58,185 bases of DNA from Lysobacterales bacterium (lineage in GTDB: Bacteria > Pseudomonadota > Gammaproteobacteria > Xanthomonadales > SZUA-38): the NCBI GenBank assembly GCA_030065125.1, contig JASJDM010000052.1:1-58185 (forward strand). Reading direction: 5' to 3'. The notes below the pieces were generated by a model, which saw nothing but the letters and a program-made list of their open reading frames with translations, was not told the DNA's origin and searched no databases. Made by a program: the position numbers and the translations under genes. Positions 26,371 to 35,249 of this stretch are shown piece after piece (within the stretch, counting starts at the first letter, position 1; each line of letters opens with the position of its first letter).

Positions 26371-27345
26371 TTAGACCCGGCGCGCCAGGATCAGCGCATA
26401 GGGATAGTCCTGGCTGACGAATCGGGTGACCTCCTCCAGCCCCGAGTCTGCCAGGGTTTCCGCCAGCCGGTCGGCGCGGAACTTGCGGCTGATCTCGGTG
26501 CGCAGGGTTTCACCGGCATCAAACCGAACCTTCATGCCGATCTCCTTGAGCAGCACGTTCTGGTCGGATCGGGCCACCAGATGCATTTCCACCCGTTCGA
26601 GTTCGGTGTCGAAAAAGGCGTGATGGTCGAACTGGTCAGGCTCGAAGTTGCCGTCCAGGGCGCGATTGATGACCCGCAGCATGTTCTTGTTGAACGCCTC
26701 GGTAATACCGGCGCGGTCATTGTAGGCCGCCTCGATGGTCTCGACCGGCTTGACCAGGTCAGCACCGAGCAGGAGAAAGTCACCCGGAAACAGCCAGCCG
26801 GCCACCTGGTCCAGGAAGTGCTGTGACTCGGTTCGCGAGAAGTTGCCGATCGTGCTGCCCAGGAACAGCCCCAGGGTAACGCCGTTGAGGTGCGGCAGAT
26901 TGCCCAGTCCCAGGGAGTAGTCACCCATGAGACCGTGAACGTGGATGTCCGGGTATTCGCGCCCAAGCGCCACGGCAACCTCGCCCAGCATTTCTTCACT
27001 GACGTCGAAAGGCCAGTAGGTACGCTGGGGAACGTCGGTCCAGGCATCCAGCAGCAGGCGTGTCTTGCGTGACGTGCCGCTGCCGAACTCCAGCACGTGG
27101 GCCGGTCGGCACAGGTGCATGATCCGGGCAGAATGGGCCGTCAGCAGGTCAAACTCGGTACGGGTCAGGTAGTACTCCGGCGTGTCACAGATCTGATCAA
27201 ACAGCTGTGATCCGGTTTCGTCGTAAAAGTACTTGGGAGGAAGTTCCTTGGGGCTGGCGGTCAGGCCGCGGCGAACCTCTTCTCCCATTCCCGGTGCCAC
27301 GACAGACGCGAGAATACGGGAGATTTCATAGCCTGGGCCCTGCAT
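26371..27345 (-). CDS. egtD: L-histidine N-alpha-methyltransferase (EgtD)
   Basis: EgtD trimethylates histidine to hercynine using SAM, the first step of ergothioneine synthesis. The 324 residues match the family length. Signatures include PPKYFYDETGSQLFDQIC, PEYYLTRTE, the SAM-binding LEFGSGTSRKTRLLLD, GLFLGSTIGNF and AAYNDRAGITEAFNKN. The ATG at 27345 (MQGPGYEISR) has AGGAG 7 nt upstream, so I prefer it to the ATG at 27378. No egtB, egtA or egtC is nearby. It starts 49 nt after the stop of the DAHP synthase gene on the same strand. Confidence 0.94.
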   Translation of the reverse strand: MQGPGYEISRILASVVAPGMGEEVRRGLTASPKELPPKYFYDETGSQLFDQICDTPEYYLTRTEFDLLTAHSARIMHLCRPAHVLEFGSGTSRKTRLLLDAWTDVPQRTYWPFDVSEEMLGEVAVALGREYPDIHVHGLMGDYSLGLGNLPHLNGVTLGLFLGSTIGNFSRTESQHFLDQVAGWLFPGDFLLLGADLVKPVETIEAAYNDRAGITEAFNKNMLRVINRALDGNFEPDQFDHHAFFDTELERVEMHLVARSDQNVLLKEIGMKVRFDAGETLRTEISRKFRADRLAETLADSGLEEVTRFVSQDYPYALILARRV

Positions 27346-27394
27346 GGTTACTCCTGCCGGCCGCGGGGCCGGGTTCATTGAGAACGCCAGACCG

Positions 27395-28831
27395 TCAACC
27401 CAGGCCGGCGCGGCCCTGGGATGCTTTCTTCTTGACGATCAGCATGGCCATTTCCAGGGACTGCTCGTAGTTCAGCCTCGGGTCCACGGTGGATTTGTAG
27501 GCCCGGCGCAGATCGTCGTCGGTCAGATCCCGGGCGCCGCCGGTGCACTCCGTGACATTTTCCCCGGTCAGTTCCAGGTGAACCCCGCCGAGGCGGGATC
27601 CCATCCCGGCGTGCACGTCAAAGGCCGTCTCAAGTTCCCGGGTAATGTTGCCGAAGCGCCGGGTCTTGACACCGCTGCTGGCCGACTCCGTGTTGCCGTG
27701 CATTGGATCGCACACCCACAGTGGCTGGCGCTGCATCCGCTGTACGCACTCGATGAGCGGCGGCAGGCCGGATTCAACATTGTCAGCACCCATGCGGTGA
27801 ATCAGCACTATTCTTCCGGGTTCATTGTTCGGGTCGATGATATCCAGCAGCTCTGTCAGCCACTCCTGGGTCATGGCCGGCCCCAGCTTGATACCGATGG
27901 GGTTACGGATGCCCCGGCAGAATTCAACGTGGGCACCGTCCACTGCCGCGGTCCTCATGCCAATCCAGGGGAGATGGGTTGACAGATCAAACCAGCCCCA
28001 CTGTCGCGGCACCTGCCGGGTCTGCGCCTGCTCCGAGTGCAGGTGCAAAGCTTCATGGGACGTGAAAAAGTCCACCCGCTTCAGCGCTCCCACCTGGCGG
28101 CCGGCCAGGGTCTCGATGAACTTCAGCGATGAGGCCACCGATTCGACCATACTGTGGTATTCGGAGGCCCGGGGGGAATGATGCACCCACGCCAGGTCCC
28201 AGTACTCGGGGTGGTGCAGGTCGGCAAATCCGCCGTCGATCAGCCCACGCACAAAATTCATGGTCATGGCCGAGCGGGCGTGGCCCTTGAGGAGGCGCTG
28301 AGGGTCCGGAATACGGGCTTCGGGGGTAAATTCGGCGCCGTTGACCAGGTCGCCACGAAAGCTGGGCAGGGTCACACCATCCCGGGTTTCGTCGTCCGCG
28401 GAACGCGGCTTGGCATACTGGCCGGCAAACCGTCCCACTCTCACCACCGGCAGCTCCAGCCCGTGGATCAGGACCAGGCTCATCTGCAGCAGAACCTTGA
28501 GCCGGTTGGAGATGACATCCGAGCGACACTCCGCGAAGGTCTCCGCGCAGTCCCCACCCTGCAACAGGAATCGACGGCCCTGGGCGCAATCCGCCAGCAG
28601 TTCGCGCAGGCTGTTGACCTCCCAGGAAGTCACCAGCGGCGGCAGGTTCTTCAGGTGTTCCAGCGCAGCGCCCAGCGCGTCCTGGTCCGGATAGGTTGCC
28701 TGCTGGGCAGCGGGCTTGGACTGCCAGGAGTCCGGCTGCCAGTCCTTTGGCTCAGTGACAGGTGCCACCTGTGGGTCGTTGGAATTCACAAAACGGGTCC
28801 GATCAGTGTTCGAAAACGCATCATTGCACAT
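27395..28831 (-). CDS. Class II 3-deoxy-7-phosphoheptulonate synthase
   Basis: This enzyme condenses phosphoenolpyruvate and erythrose-4-phosphate, the first step of the shikimate pathway. The 478 residues belong to the plant-like class II family, distinct from E. coli AroF/G/H. Signatures are FLLQGGDCAETF, VGRFAGQYAKPRS, FTSHEALHLHSEQAQTR and GIKLGPAM. The ATG at 28831 is the first start in frame. It shares the strand and close spacing with dsbB upstream (6-nt gap) and egtD downstream. Regulation is not visible here. Confidence 0.94.
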   Translation of the reverse strand: MCNDAFSNTDRTRFVNSNDPQVAPVTEPKDWQPDSWQSKPAAQQATYPDQDALGAALEHLKNLPPLVTSWEVNSLRELLADCAQGRRFLLQGGDCAETFAECRSDVISNRLKVLLQMSLVLIHGLELPVVRVGRFAGQYAKPRSADDETRDGVTLPSFRGDLVNGAEFTPEARIPDPQRLLKGHARSAMTMNFVRGLIDGGFADLHHPEYWDLAWVHHSPRASEYHSMVESVASSLKFIETLAGRQVGALKRVDFFTSHEALHLHSEQAQTRQVPRQWGWFDLSTHLPWIGMRTAAVDGAHVEFCRGIRNPIGIKLGPAMTQEWLTELLDIIDPNNEPGRIVLIHRMGADNVESGLPPLIECVQRMQRQPLWVCDPMHGNTESASSGVKTRRFGNITRELETAFDVHAGMGSRLGGVHLELTGENVTECTGGARDLTDDDLRRAYKSTVDPRLNYEQSLEMAMLIVKKKASQGRAGLG

Positions 28832-28837
28832 CCGCTA

Positions 28838-29344
28838 TCATCTGAAAATACGGCGCTCGCCGCGGGAGTGTCTGAGCGCCGCCAGCACAGCCCATGCCAT
28901 CAGTGACAGGTACCAGACCAGGGTCCAGGCGGGCATGCTCAAGCCGAGGAAACTCCAGTCTATCCGGGCACATTCGCCGGAGCCGTGAAGCAGACCTTGC
29001 AGCGTCTCCCTCAGAGGCAGGTGCTGGATCATGTACTCCAGGCCTGGACCGCAGTCAGGCACCTGGTCCGGGGGCAGATTCTGCAGCCACAGGTGTCGGC
29101 CGGCGGTGGCAGCACCCAGCATACCCGTCCCGATAATCAATACAGCATAGATCCGGCGCCCTGTTCGACCCGGGTCATGCAGGCCGCCCAGCAGGAAAAA
29201 CGCCCCCACCAGATAGAACGCCAAGCGCTGAACCATGCACAAGGGGCACGGGTCCAGGTACTGGACATGTTCCAGGTAGTAGGCATACGCCAGCAGGCCG
29301 GCGCAGATGAAGAACCCGAGCAGGTAGGCGTTGCGAAACGTCAT
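28838..29344 (-). CDS. dsbB: Disulfide bond formation protein B
   Basis: DsbB is an inner-membrane protein that reoxidises periplasmic DsbA and passes electrons to quinone. The 168-residue protein has four membrane helices. The first periplasmic loop carries the redox pair CPLC, and the second carries two Cys (VPDCGPGLE and SGECARIDW). An Arg that stabilises bound quinone is probably the one in MVQRLAF. It is the first gene after the ribosomal block terminator, same strand, 6 nt before the DAHP synthase gene. Confidence 0.94.
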   Translation of the reverse strand: MTFRNAYLLGFFICAGLLAYAYYLEHVQYLDPCPLCMVQRLAFYLVGAFFLLGGLHDPGRTGRRIYAVLIIGTGMLGAATAGRHLWLQNLPPDQVPDCGPGLEYMIQHLPLRETLQGLLHGSGECARIDWSFLGLSMPAWTLVWYLSLMAWAVLAALRHSRGERRIFR

Positions 29345-29355
29345 GGGGCGTAAAC

Positions 29356-29383
29356 GAAAAAGCCCCAGTGAGACACCAGGGCT
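29356..29383 (-). terminator. Rho-independent terminator of the ribosomal protein block
   Basis: On the minus strand, AGCCCTGGTG-TCT-CACTGGGGCT forms a ten-pair stem with two wobble pairs, followed by five T. It lies 39 nt after the rplQ stop and ends the alpha operon. dsbB begins within 15 nt after it. Confidence 0.88.
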
Positions 29384-29422
29384 GCGGGCCGTCCTTCGAA
29401 GGGAGGGAGTGTCATGGGGACA

Positions 29423-29806
29423 CTAGGATTCGTCTTCTGACTCCTCCCGGGGACGGCCAACCAGTTCGATGTAGGCCATCGGGGCATTGTCGCCCGGCCG
29501 GAACCCGCACTTCATGATGCGGGTGTAACCGCCGGGGCGCTCGCGGTAGCGGGGGCCCAGCTCGGCAAACAACTTGCCCACGACCTCCTTGTCCCGCAGG
29601 CGCGAGAAGGCCAGGCGGCGTTGGGCCACACCGTCATTCTTGGCCAGGGTGATCAGGGGCTCTGCAACGCGACGCAGTTCCTTGGCTTTGGGCAGCGTGG
29701 TACGGATCAGCTCATGCTTGAACAGCGATACCGCCATGTTCTGAAACATGGCTTTGCGGTGGCTGCTGTTGCGATTGAGCTTACGACCTGATTTCTGGTG
29801 GCGCAT
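29423..29806 (-). CDS. rplQ: 50S ribosomal protein L17
   Basis: This 127-residue large-subunit protein is the last gene of the alpha operon, 24 nt after rpoA. MRHQKSGRKLNRNSSHRKAM is the L17 signature opening, and RIMKCGFRPGDNAPMAYIELV closes the conserved core (read as FRPGDNAPMAYIEL). The short acidic tail is normal. A terminator follows. Confidence 0.98.
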   Translation of the reverse strand: MRHQKSGRKLNRNSSHRKAMFQNMAVSLFKHELIRTTLPKAKELRRVAEPLITLAKNDGVAQRRLAFSRLRDKEVVGKLFAELGPRYRERPGGYTRIMKCGFRPGDNAPMAYIELVGRPREESEDES

Positions 29807-29830
29807 TTTCTTGTTCCAATTTATTCGTTA

Positions 29831-30826
29831 TCAGGACAGTGCGTCGCTGCGAAGACCGGCCGGCGGCCAGTTTTCCAGCTTGACTCCCAGTCCCAGGCCG
29901 TGAGAGGCCAGAACGTCCTTGATCTCGGTCAGCGACTTCTTGCCCAGATTGGGGGTTTTCAGCAGCTCGACCTCGGTCCGCTGTATCAGGTCGCCAATGT
30001 AGTAGATGCTTTCAGCCTTTAGGCAGTTGGCAGACCGGACGGTCAGCTCCAGGTCATCGATGGGCCGCAGCAGGATCGGATCGATTTCCTCCTTCTGCTC
30101 CTCCACCTTCTGCTCCAGCTTGCTGCTGAAGTCCACGAACACCGCAAGCTGCTCTGCCAGGATGTTGGCGGACAGTCGAACCGCCTCTTCACAGTCCAGC
30201 GTGCCGTTGGTCTCAACGTCGAGGATCAGCTTGTCCAGATCGGTTCGCTGCTCCACACGAGCGCTTTCGACACTGTAGGACACCCGCCGAACCGGGCAGA
30301 AGGAAGCGTCAAGCTGAAGGCGGCCAATCGGCTTGGCGTCCTCTTCCGGGTTACCCCGGTTTACCGCCGGCTGGTATCCGCGGCCGCGGGCAACCCGCAG
30401 ACGCATGGAGATGTCGCCGTCTTTGGTGAGATTGCAGATGACGTGATCGGTATTCACGATTTCCACGTCATGGTCCAGCTGGATGTCGCCGGCGGTGACG
30501 GGCCCTGCACCCTTCTTTTGGAGGGTCAGGATGGCCTCGTCCTGGGTGTGCATCTGCAGGGCCACTTCCTTCAGGTTGAGCAGGATTTCGATAACGTCTT
30601 CCTGCACACCTTCGATGGTGGTGTATTCATGCAGAACGCCGTCGATCTCGACTTCGACGATGGCCGCGCCGGGAATCGACGACAGCAGCACCCGGCGAAG
30701 AGCGTTACCCAGGGTGTGACCGAACCCGCGCTCGAGGGGTTCCAGAACGATCTTGGCCCGATACGGACTGCTGCTGTCTACCTGGACATTCCGGGGACGC
30801 AGCATGTTGGCAATGGTTACTGCCAT
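29831..30826 (-). CDS. rpoA: DNA-directed RNA polymerase alpha subunit
   Basis: RpoA dimerises to nucleate RNA polymerase assembly and contacts UP elements and activators. The 331 residues show the N-terminal assembly domain (LEPLERGFGHTLGNALRRVL, GRGYQPA) and the C-terminal DNA-binding domain (LELTVRSANCLKAE, LKTPNLGKKSLTEIKDVL). The linker contains a charged stretch (EQKVEEQKEEIDP). It lies between rpsD (22-nt gap) and rplQ, the standard alpha-operon position. Confidence 0.99.
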   Translation of the reverse strand: MAVTIANMLRPRNVQVDSSSPYRAKIVLEPLERGFGHTLGNALRRVLLSSIPGAAIVEVEIDGVLHEYTTIEGVQEDVIEILLNLKEVALQMHTQDEAILTLQKKGAGPVTAGDIQLDHDVEIVNTDHVICNLTKDGDISMRLRVARGRGYQPAVNRGNPEEDAKPIGRLQLDASFCPVRRVSYSVESARVEQRTDLDKLILDVETNGTLDCEEAVRLSANILAEQLAVFVDFSSKLEQKVEEQKEEIDPILLRPIDDLELTVRSANCLKAESIYYIGDLIQRTEVELLKTPNLGKKSLTEIKDVLASHGLGLGVKLENWPPAGLRSDALS

Positions 30827-30848
30827 GCTAACCTCGACTAACTAGTGA

Positions 30849-31475
30849 TTACTTGGAGTAAAGTTCGACAATCAGGTTTTCATTGATGTCGGCGGACAGA
30901 TCAACCCGATCCGGTGCGCTCTTGAACACACCTTCCATCTTCTTGGGATCGACCTCAACCCAGCCCGGCACCAGGTCCATTTCCTGGCTGACGTTAATGG
31001 CTTCCTGAATGCGCAGCTGTTTTTGCGCTTTCTCGCGAATGGTGACGACGTCACCCGGGCTGACCTCGAAGGACGGGATGTTTACCGTACGGCCATTGAC
31101 CTCAATGGCCTTGTGACCCACCAGCTGTCGCGCCTGAGCCCGGGTCACCGCAAAACCCATGCGGTACACCACGTTGTCAAGACGGCTTTCCAGCAGTTTC
31201 AGCAGGTTTTCGCCGGTAGCGCCCTTGCGCCGAGCTGCGGTCTTGTAATAGTTGCGAAACTGGCGCTCGAGAATGCCGTACATGCGGCGTACCTTCTGCT
31301 TTTCCCTCAGCTGCAGCGCATAGTCCGACAGGCGGGCGCGGCGGCTGGCGCCGTGCTGGCCGGGCTTCTGTTCCAGTTTGCACTTGGACTCCACGGCGCG
31401 GGCCGGGCTCTTGAGGAAGAGATCGGTACCCTCACGTCGTGCGAGCTTGCAGGTTGGTCCTATGTATCTTGCCAT
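30849..31475 (-). CDS. rpsD: 30S ribosomal protein S4
   Basis: S4 is a primary 16S rRNA binder that starts small-subunit assembly, and in E. coli it represses the alpha operon. The 208-residue protein has the S4 RNA-binding domain (LESRLDNVVYRMGFA, ARQLVGHKAIEVNG). It has only scattered Cys near the N-terminus and no complete zinc-binding set, so it is the zinc-free form. It lies 13 nt after rpsK. Confidence 0.98.
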   Translation of the reverse strand: MARYIGPTCKLARREGTDLFLKSPARAVESKCKLEQKPGQHGASRRARLSDYALQLREKQKVRRMYGILERQFRNYYKTAARRKGATGENLLKLLESRLDNVVYRMGFAVTRAQARQLVGHKAIEVNGRTVNIPSFEVSPGDVVTIREKAQKQLRIQEAINVSQEMDLVPGWVEVDPKKMEGVFKSAPDRVDLSADINENLIVELYSK

Positions 31476-31488
31476 CAGTAAATCTCCG

Positions 31489-31875
31489 TCAGACGCGCCG
31501 GCGCTTGGGCGGACGGCAGCCGTTATGGGGAATCGGCGTAACGTCTACGATGTTGGTAATCTTAAAGCCAACGGCGTTGAGGGCACGCACCGACGACTCG
31601 CGGCCGGGACCGGGGCCCTTGACCCGCACTTCCAGGTTCTTGACACCATACTCCTGGGCTACCCGGCCGGCCTGCTCAGCCGCCACCTGGGCAGCAAAAG
31701 GCGTACTCTTGCGCGAACCCTTGAAGCCAGCACCACCAGCGGTCGCCCAGCTCAGAGCGTTACCCTGGCGGTCGGTGATGGTGATGATGGTGTTGTTGAA
31801 CGACGCCTGCACGTGTGCCACGGCGTCAAAGATCGTCTTTTTGACCTTTTTCTTCTTGGTACTGGGCTTAGCCAT
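31489..31875 (-). CDS. rpsK: 30S ribosomal protein S11
   Basis: S11 is part of the small-subunit platform near the mRNA exit. The 128-residue product has the lysine-rich start (KPSTKKKKVKK), HVQASFNNTIITITD and the conserved end GCRPPKRRRV. It sits between rpsM (12-nt gap) and rpsD. Confidence 0.98.
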   Translation of the reverse strand: MAKPSTKKKKVKKTIFDAVAHVQASFNNTIITITDRQGNALSWATAGGAGFKGSRKSTPFAAQVAAEQAGRVAQEYGVKNLEVRVKGPGPGRESSVRALNAVGFKITNIVDVTPIPHNGCRPPKRRRV

Positions 31876-31887
31876 AATTCTTTACCG

Positions 31888-32244
31888 TTACCGTTTGATG
31901 GGCCGACGCGGTCCCTTGCGGGTGCGCGCATTGGTCTTGCTGCGCTGGCCACGGACCGGCAGGCCGCGACGATGGCGCAGTCCGCGGTAGGAGCCAAGAT
32001 CCATCAAACGCTTGATGTTCATACCGACTTCGCGGCGCAGGTCACCTTCAACGGTGAACTGGGCCACTGCCTGGCGCAACTTCTCGAGTTCGCCTTCGTC
32101 GAGATCGCCAACCTTGCGGGTAGAATCAATTCCTGCCGCGTCACAGATCTCCAGGGCCCGTGACCGGCCGATGCCGTAAATCGACGTCAGGCCTACCCAG
32201 GCGTGCTTTTGCACCGGTATATTTACCCCGGCAATGCGAGCCAT
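31888..32244 (-). CDS. rpsM: 30S ribosomal protein S13
   Basis: S13 is in the 30S head and contacts the P-site tRNA and the 50S subunit. The 118-residue product begins MARIAGVNIPVQKH and ends with the basic TNARTRKGPRRPIKR tail. AGGAGAT lies 6 nt before the ATG. The 80-nt gap from secY has no rpmJ, which usually lies between these genes in gammaproteobacteria. Confidence 0.98.
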   Translation of the reverse strand: MARIAGVNIPVQKHAWVGLTSIYGIGRSRALEICDAAGIDSTRKVGDLDEGELEKLRQAVAQFTVEGDLRREVGMNIKRLMDLGSYRGLRHRRGLPVRGQRSKTNARTRKGPRRPIKR

Positions 32245-32324
32245 TTAGCTATCTCCTCGAAAGGTGTTTTCTGAACGCGAAAAGCCGATCATTGTATCGA
32301 ATTTTCGACGCTGATTAAACATAT

Positions 32325-33677
32325 TCATCGAACAACCCCTGATCGTCCGTAAGACTTGAGGTTGGCTTTCTTCATCAGGCTTTCGTACTGGTGTGACATC
32401 AGGTGTGCCTGCACCTGGGCCATGAAATCCATGGTCACCACCACCACGATCAGCAGAGACGTGCCGCCGAAGTAAAACGGCACGTTCAGTGACACGTTGA
32501 GCCAGTCCGGCAGCAGACATACCGCGGCCAGGTAGATTGCCCCCCAGGCGGTCAGCCGGCTGATCACGCCGTCGATGTACTCCGCGGTCTGGCGTCCCGG
32601 ACGGATACCCGGAATCAGGGCGCCGGACTTCTTCAGGTTGTCTGCCGTCTCCTGGCTGTTGAACACCAGCGCGGTATAAAAGAAGCAGAAACCGACAATC
32701 AGTGCGCCGAACATCAGCTCGTAAAGGGGCTCCCCGGGTGCCAGCTTGGCCGCCACATTCTGCAGGAACCTCGCGTTTTCGGTGGTTCCGAACCAGGTAG
32801 CCAGGGTCGCCGGGAACAGGATGATACTGGAGGCGAAAATGGCCGGAATCACGCCGGACATGTTCAGCTTTAGGGGCAGGTGCGAAGACTGGCTCTGATA
32901 AGCCTGCCGCCCGCCCCGCCGGGCGTAGTTGACGGTAATTCTGCGCTGCCCGCGCTCTACGAATACCACGAAAGCGGTGACCGCGATGGCCAGGACAAAC
33001 AGGAACAGTACGGTCAGCGGTGACAGGGAACCTTCCCGGGCCAGGTCCAGGGTAGCCGCGATAGCGCCCGGCAGGCCCGCCACGATGCCAGCGAAAATCA
33101 GAATCGAGATGCCGTTCCCAACGCCACGCTCGGTCACCTGCTCACCCAGCCACATCAGGAACATGGTGCCCCCGACCAGCGTGACCATGGCGGTGAACAG
33201 GAAGCCGGGGCCGGGGTTGATCACCACCGGCAAACCGGCAATGGATCCCTGGTTCTGCAGTGCGATGGCCACACCAACAGACTGGAAGCCCGCCAGCACC
33301 ACCGTGAAATAACGGGTGTACTGGGTGATTTTTCGACGCCCTGACTCACCTTCCTTTTTCAGCTGCTGGAGCGTAGGAATGGTCACGCTGAGCAGCTGGA
33401 TGATGATGGATGCCGAGATGTAGGGCATTACCCCAAGGGCGAACAGCGAAAATCGACCCAGGGCGCCACCCGAGAACATGTTGAACATATCCACGATGGT
33501 GCCGCGCTGCTGGTCCATCAGTTCCACCAGGGCCACCGGATTGATGCCCGGGACGGGAATAAATGTTCCCAGGCGGAACACCACCAGGGCGCCCAGAACA
33601 AACAGAATCCGCTGAGTCAGTTCTTTGGGAAGACTCAGTCCACCAACGTTAGCAGGTTGTTTACCGGGTGCGGCCAT
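32325..33677 (-). CDS. secY: Preprotein translocase subunit SecY
   Basis: SecY is the channel subunit of the SecYEG translocon for export and membrane insertion. The 450-residue protein has ten membrane helices. Signatures include RILFVLGALVVFRLGTFIPVP (read as LGALVVFRLGTFIPVP), GVMPYISASIIIQLL and a basic cytosolic loop with YARRGGRQAYQ. It is the last gene of the spc group, 15 nt after rplO. Confidence 0.98.
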   Translation of the reverse strand: MAAPGKQPANVGGLSLPKELTQRILFVLGALVVFRLGTFIPVPGINPVALVELMDQQRGTIVDMFNMFSGGALGRFSLFALGVMPYISASIIIQLLSVTIPTLQQLKKEGESGRRKITQYTRYFTVVLAGFQSVGVAIALQNQGSIAGLPVVINPGPGFLFTAMVTLVGGTMFLMWLGEQVTERGVGNGISILIFAGIVAGLPGAIAATLDLAREGSLSPLTVLFLFVLAIAVTAFVVFVERGQRRITVNYARRGGRQAYQSQSSHLPLKLNMSGVIPAIFASSIILFPATLATWFGTTENARFLQNVAAKLAPGEPLYELMFGALIVGFCFFYTALVFNSQETADNLKKSGALIPGIRPGRQTAEYIDGVISRLTAWGAIYLAAVCLLPDWLNVSLNVPFYFGGTSLLIVVVVTMDFMAQVQAHLMSHQYESLMKKANLKSYGRSGVVR

Positions 33678-33692
33678 AGTTTAAAGCTCAGC

Positions 33693-34127
33693 TCAGGACT
33701 CAATCTTGCCGCCGGCTGCCTCAATGGCTGCCGCGGCACCCTTGCTCACCATCAGTCCCTTCACGGTAACCGGGTGATCCAGGGTCCCAGTGTTGATGAC
33801 CTTGGCCTTCTTGGCTTCACGGCTGATCACGCCCGCCGCTTTCAGGACCTCCAGGTCGATGGCATTGTCCTTCAACTCGTTGAGCTGGTACAGGCGAACC
33901 TCCGCGGTCTGCCCGGCCTTGGGTGAGCGGAAACCCACCTTGGGCAGACGGCGTTGCAGCGGCATCTGGCCGCCCTCAAAACCCACCTTGTGATATCCAC
34001 CCGAGCGGGAATGCTGGCCCTTGTGGCCACGACCGCCGGTTTTTCCGTTGCCAGACCCGATGCCGCGTCCGACCCGCTTCCGGTCGCTGCGGCTGCCGCT
34101 GGCTGGTTTCAAATTGTTCAGTCGCAT
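33693..34127 (-). CDS. rplO: 50S ribosomal protein L15
   Basis: L15 is a late-assembly large-subunit protein. I start at the ATG at 34127 (MRLNNLKPASGS), giving 144 residues; the frame opens 18 nt earlier but gives a non-family extension. RVGRGIGSGNGKTGGRGHKGQ and GGQMPLQRRLPK are the signatures. It lies between rpmD and secY. Confidence 0.97.
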   Translation of the reverse strand: MRLNNLKPASGSRSDRKRVGRGIGSGNGKTGGRGHKGQHSRSGGYHKVGFEGGQMPLQRRLPKVGFRSPKAGQTAEVRLYQLNELKDNAIDLEVLKAAGVISREAKKAKVINTGTLDHPVTVKGLMVSKGAAAAIEAAGGKIES

Positions 34128-34141
34128 GGTCTTTTCTCGCC

Positions 34142-34330
34142 TCAAGCTTCTTCAACCTGCACCATGTAGTAGACGGTGTTGATCATGCCCCGGTTTTCCG
34201 GAGTGTCAGCAACCGTGACCGTCTGGTGCATGCGGCGCAATCCCAGGCCCCTGACGCAGGCCTGATGGTTTTTCCTCCGGCCGTGAAAGCTCTTCACCAG
34301 AGTGACGTTCAGTTGTTTTTCCTTAGCCAT
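34142..34330 (-). CDS. rpmD: 50S ribosomal protein L30
   Basis: This small 62-residue large-subunit protein has the family core LVKSFHGRRKNHQACVRGLG and HQTVTVADTPENRGMI. Its ATG overlaps the 3' end of rpsE by 8 nt. The position between rpsE and rplO is standard for the spc operon. Confidence 0.96.
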   Translation of the reverse strand: MAKEKQLNVTLVKSFHGRRKNHQACVRGLGLRRMHQTVTVADTPENRGMINTVYYMVQVEEA

Positions 34331-34835
34331 GATTTGCCAGGACCTCTTCTACCGGCTTGCCGCGCTTGGCCGCCACCTTTTCCGGCGACTCCATGTCCTG
34401 CAGGCCACGGATGGTAGCGCGAACCAGGTTGATCGGATTGCGCGAACCCAGGCTCTTGGCCAGAACGTTCTGGACGCCCACGGCTTCCAGCACCGCTCGC
34501 ATGGCACCGCCGGCGATGACGCCGGTACCTTCGGATGCCGGCTGCATGTAAACGGTCGATCCACCGTGACGGGCCCGGATCGGGTACCACAGGGTGCCGT
34601 CGTGCAGGTTGATGGAGAACATACTCTTGCGGGCACGTTCCATGGACTTCTGGATGGCCACCGGCACTTCCCGTGCCTTGCCATAGCCGAAACCCACCTT
34701 GCCGTTGCCGTCACCCACAACGCTCAACGCCGTGAAGCCGAACTGCCTCCCGCCCTTGACCACTTTGGCCACGCGGTTGACGGCTACCAGCTTCTCGATC
34801 ATGCCGTCGTCGTTTTGTCTGTCTGTCTGTGCCAT
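34323..34835 (-). CDS. rpsE: 30S ribosomal protein S5
   Basis: S5 affects decoding accuracy and mRNA unwinding at the 30S entry site. The 170-residue product has the S5 motif (EKLVAVNRVAKVVKGGR, VVGDGNGKVGFGYGKAREVP) and the C-terminal ribosomal fold (GVIAGGAMRAVLEAVGV). It lies 31 nt after rplR. Confidence 0.98.
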   Translation of the reverse strand: MAQTDRQNDDGMIEKLVAVNRVAKVVKGGRQFGFTALSVVGDGNGKVGFGYGKAREVPVAIQKSMERARKSMFSINLHDGTLWYPIRARHGGSTVYMQPASEGTGVIAGGAMRAVLEAVGVQNVLAKSLGSRNPINLVRATIRGLQDMESPEKVAAKRGKPVEEVLANHG

Positions 34836-34866
34836 TGTGTTGTCCGATTGTTGTGCCTGTCAGGCC

Positions 34867-35220
34867 TCAGAATTTCAGTCCGGCTTCGCGGGCCGCGTCG
34901 GCCAGCGCTTTGATCCGTCCGTGGTACTTGTAGCCCGAGCGATCGAAGGCGACCGACTCGAGGCCGGCTTCTTTCGCTTTCTCAGCGATGACCGTTCCGA
35001 CTTTCTGGGCGGCCTCGATGTTCTTCAGACCGGTCAACCCACTGCGCACGCTGGCCTGCAGCGTGGAGGCAGCCGCAAGCACCTTCCCGTCCACCGGGTC
35101 GATGACCTGGGCGTAAAGGTGGCGACCGCTGCGGTGTACCGACAGCCTGGGAACGCCGAGCTGGCGAATTTTTGCGCGGGTTTTCCGGGCTCGCCGCATC
35201 CGAGATGTTTTCTTATCCAT
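34867..35220 (-). CDS. rplR: 50S ribosomal protein L18
   Basis: L18 binds 5S rRNA with L5 and L25. The 117-residue product has the basic start (MDKKTSRMRRARKTRAKI), the HRSGRHLYAQVID stretch and the closing FDRSGYKYHGRIKALADAAR. It lies between rplF (29-nt gap) and rpsE. Confidence 0.98.
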   Translation of the reverse strand: MDKKTSRMRRARKTRAKIRQLGVPRLSVHRSGRHLYAQVIDPVDGKVLAAASTLQASVRSGLTGLKNIEAAQKVGTVIAEKAKEAGLESVAFDRSGYKYHGRIKALADAAREAGLKF

Positions 35221-35249
35221 GTTGCTACCTGTTGATCTGTCAGAAAGCC

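Noticed and set aside
32245..32520. 91-codon minus-strand frame spanning the secY-rpsM gap as a candidate L36
   Set aside because: It is in a different frame over the secY 3' end and has none of the L36 Cys/His or basic motif pattern.
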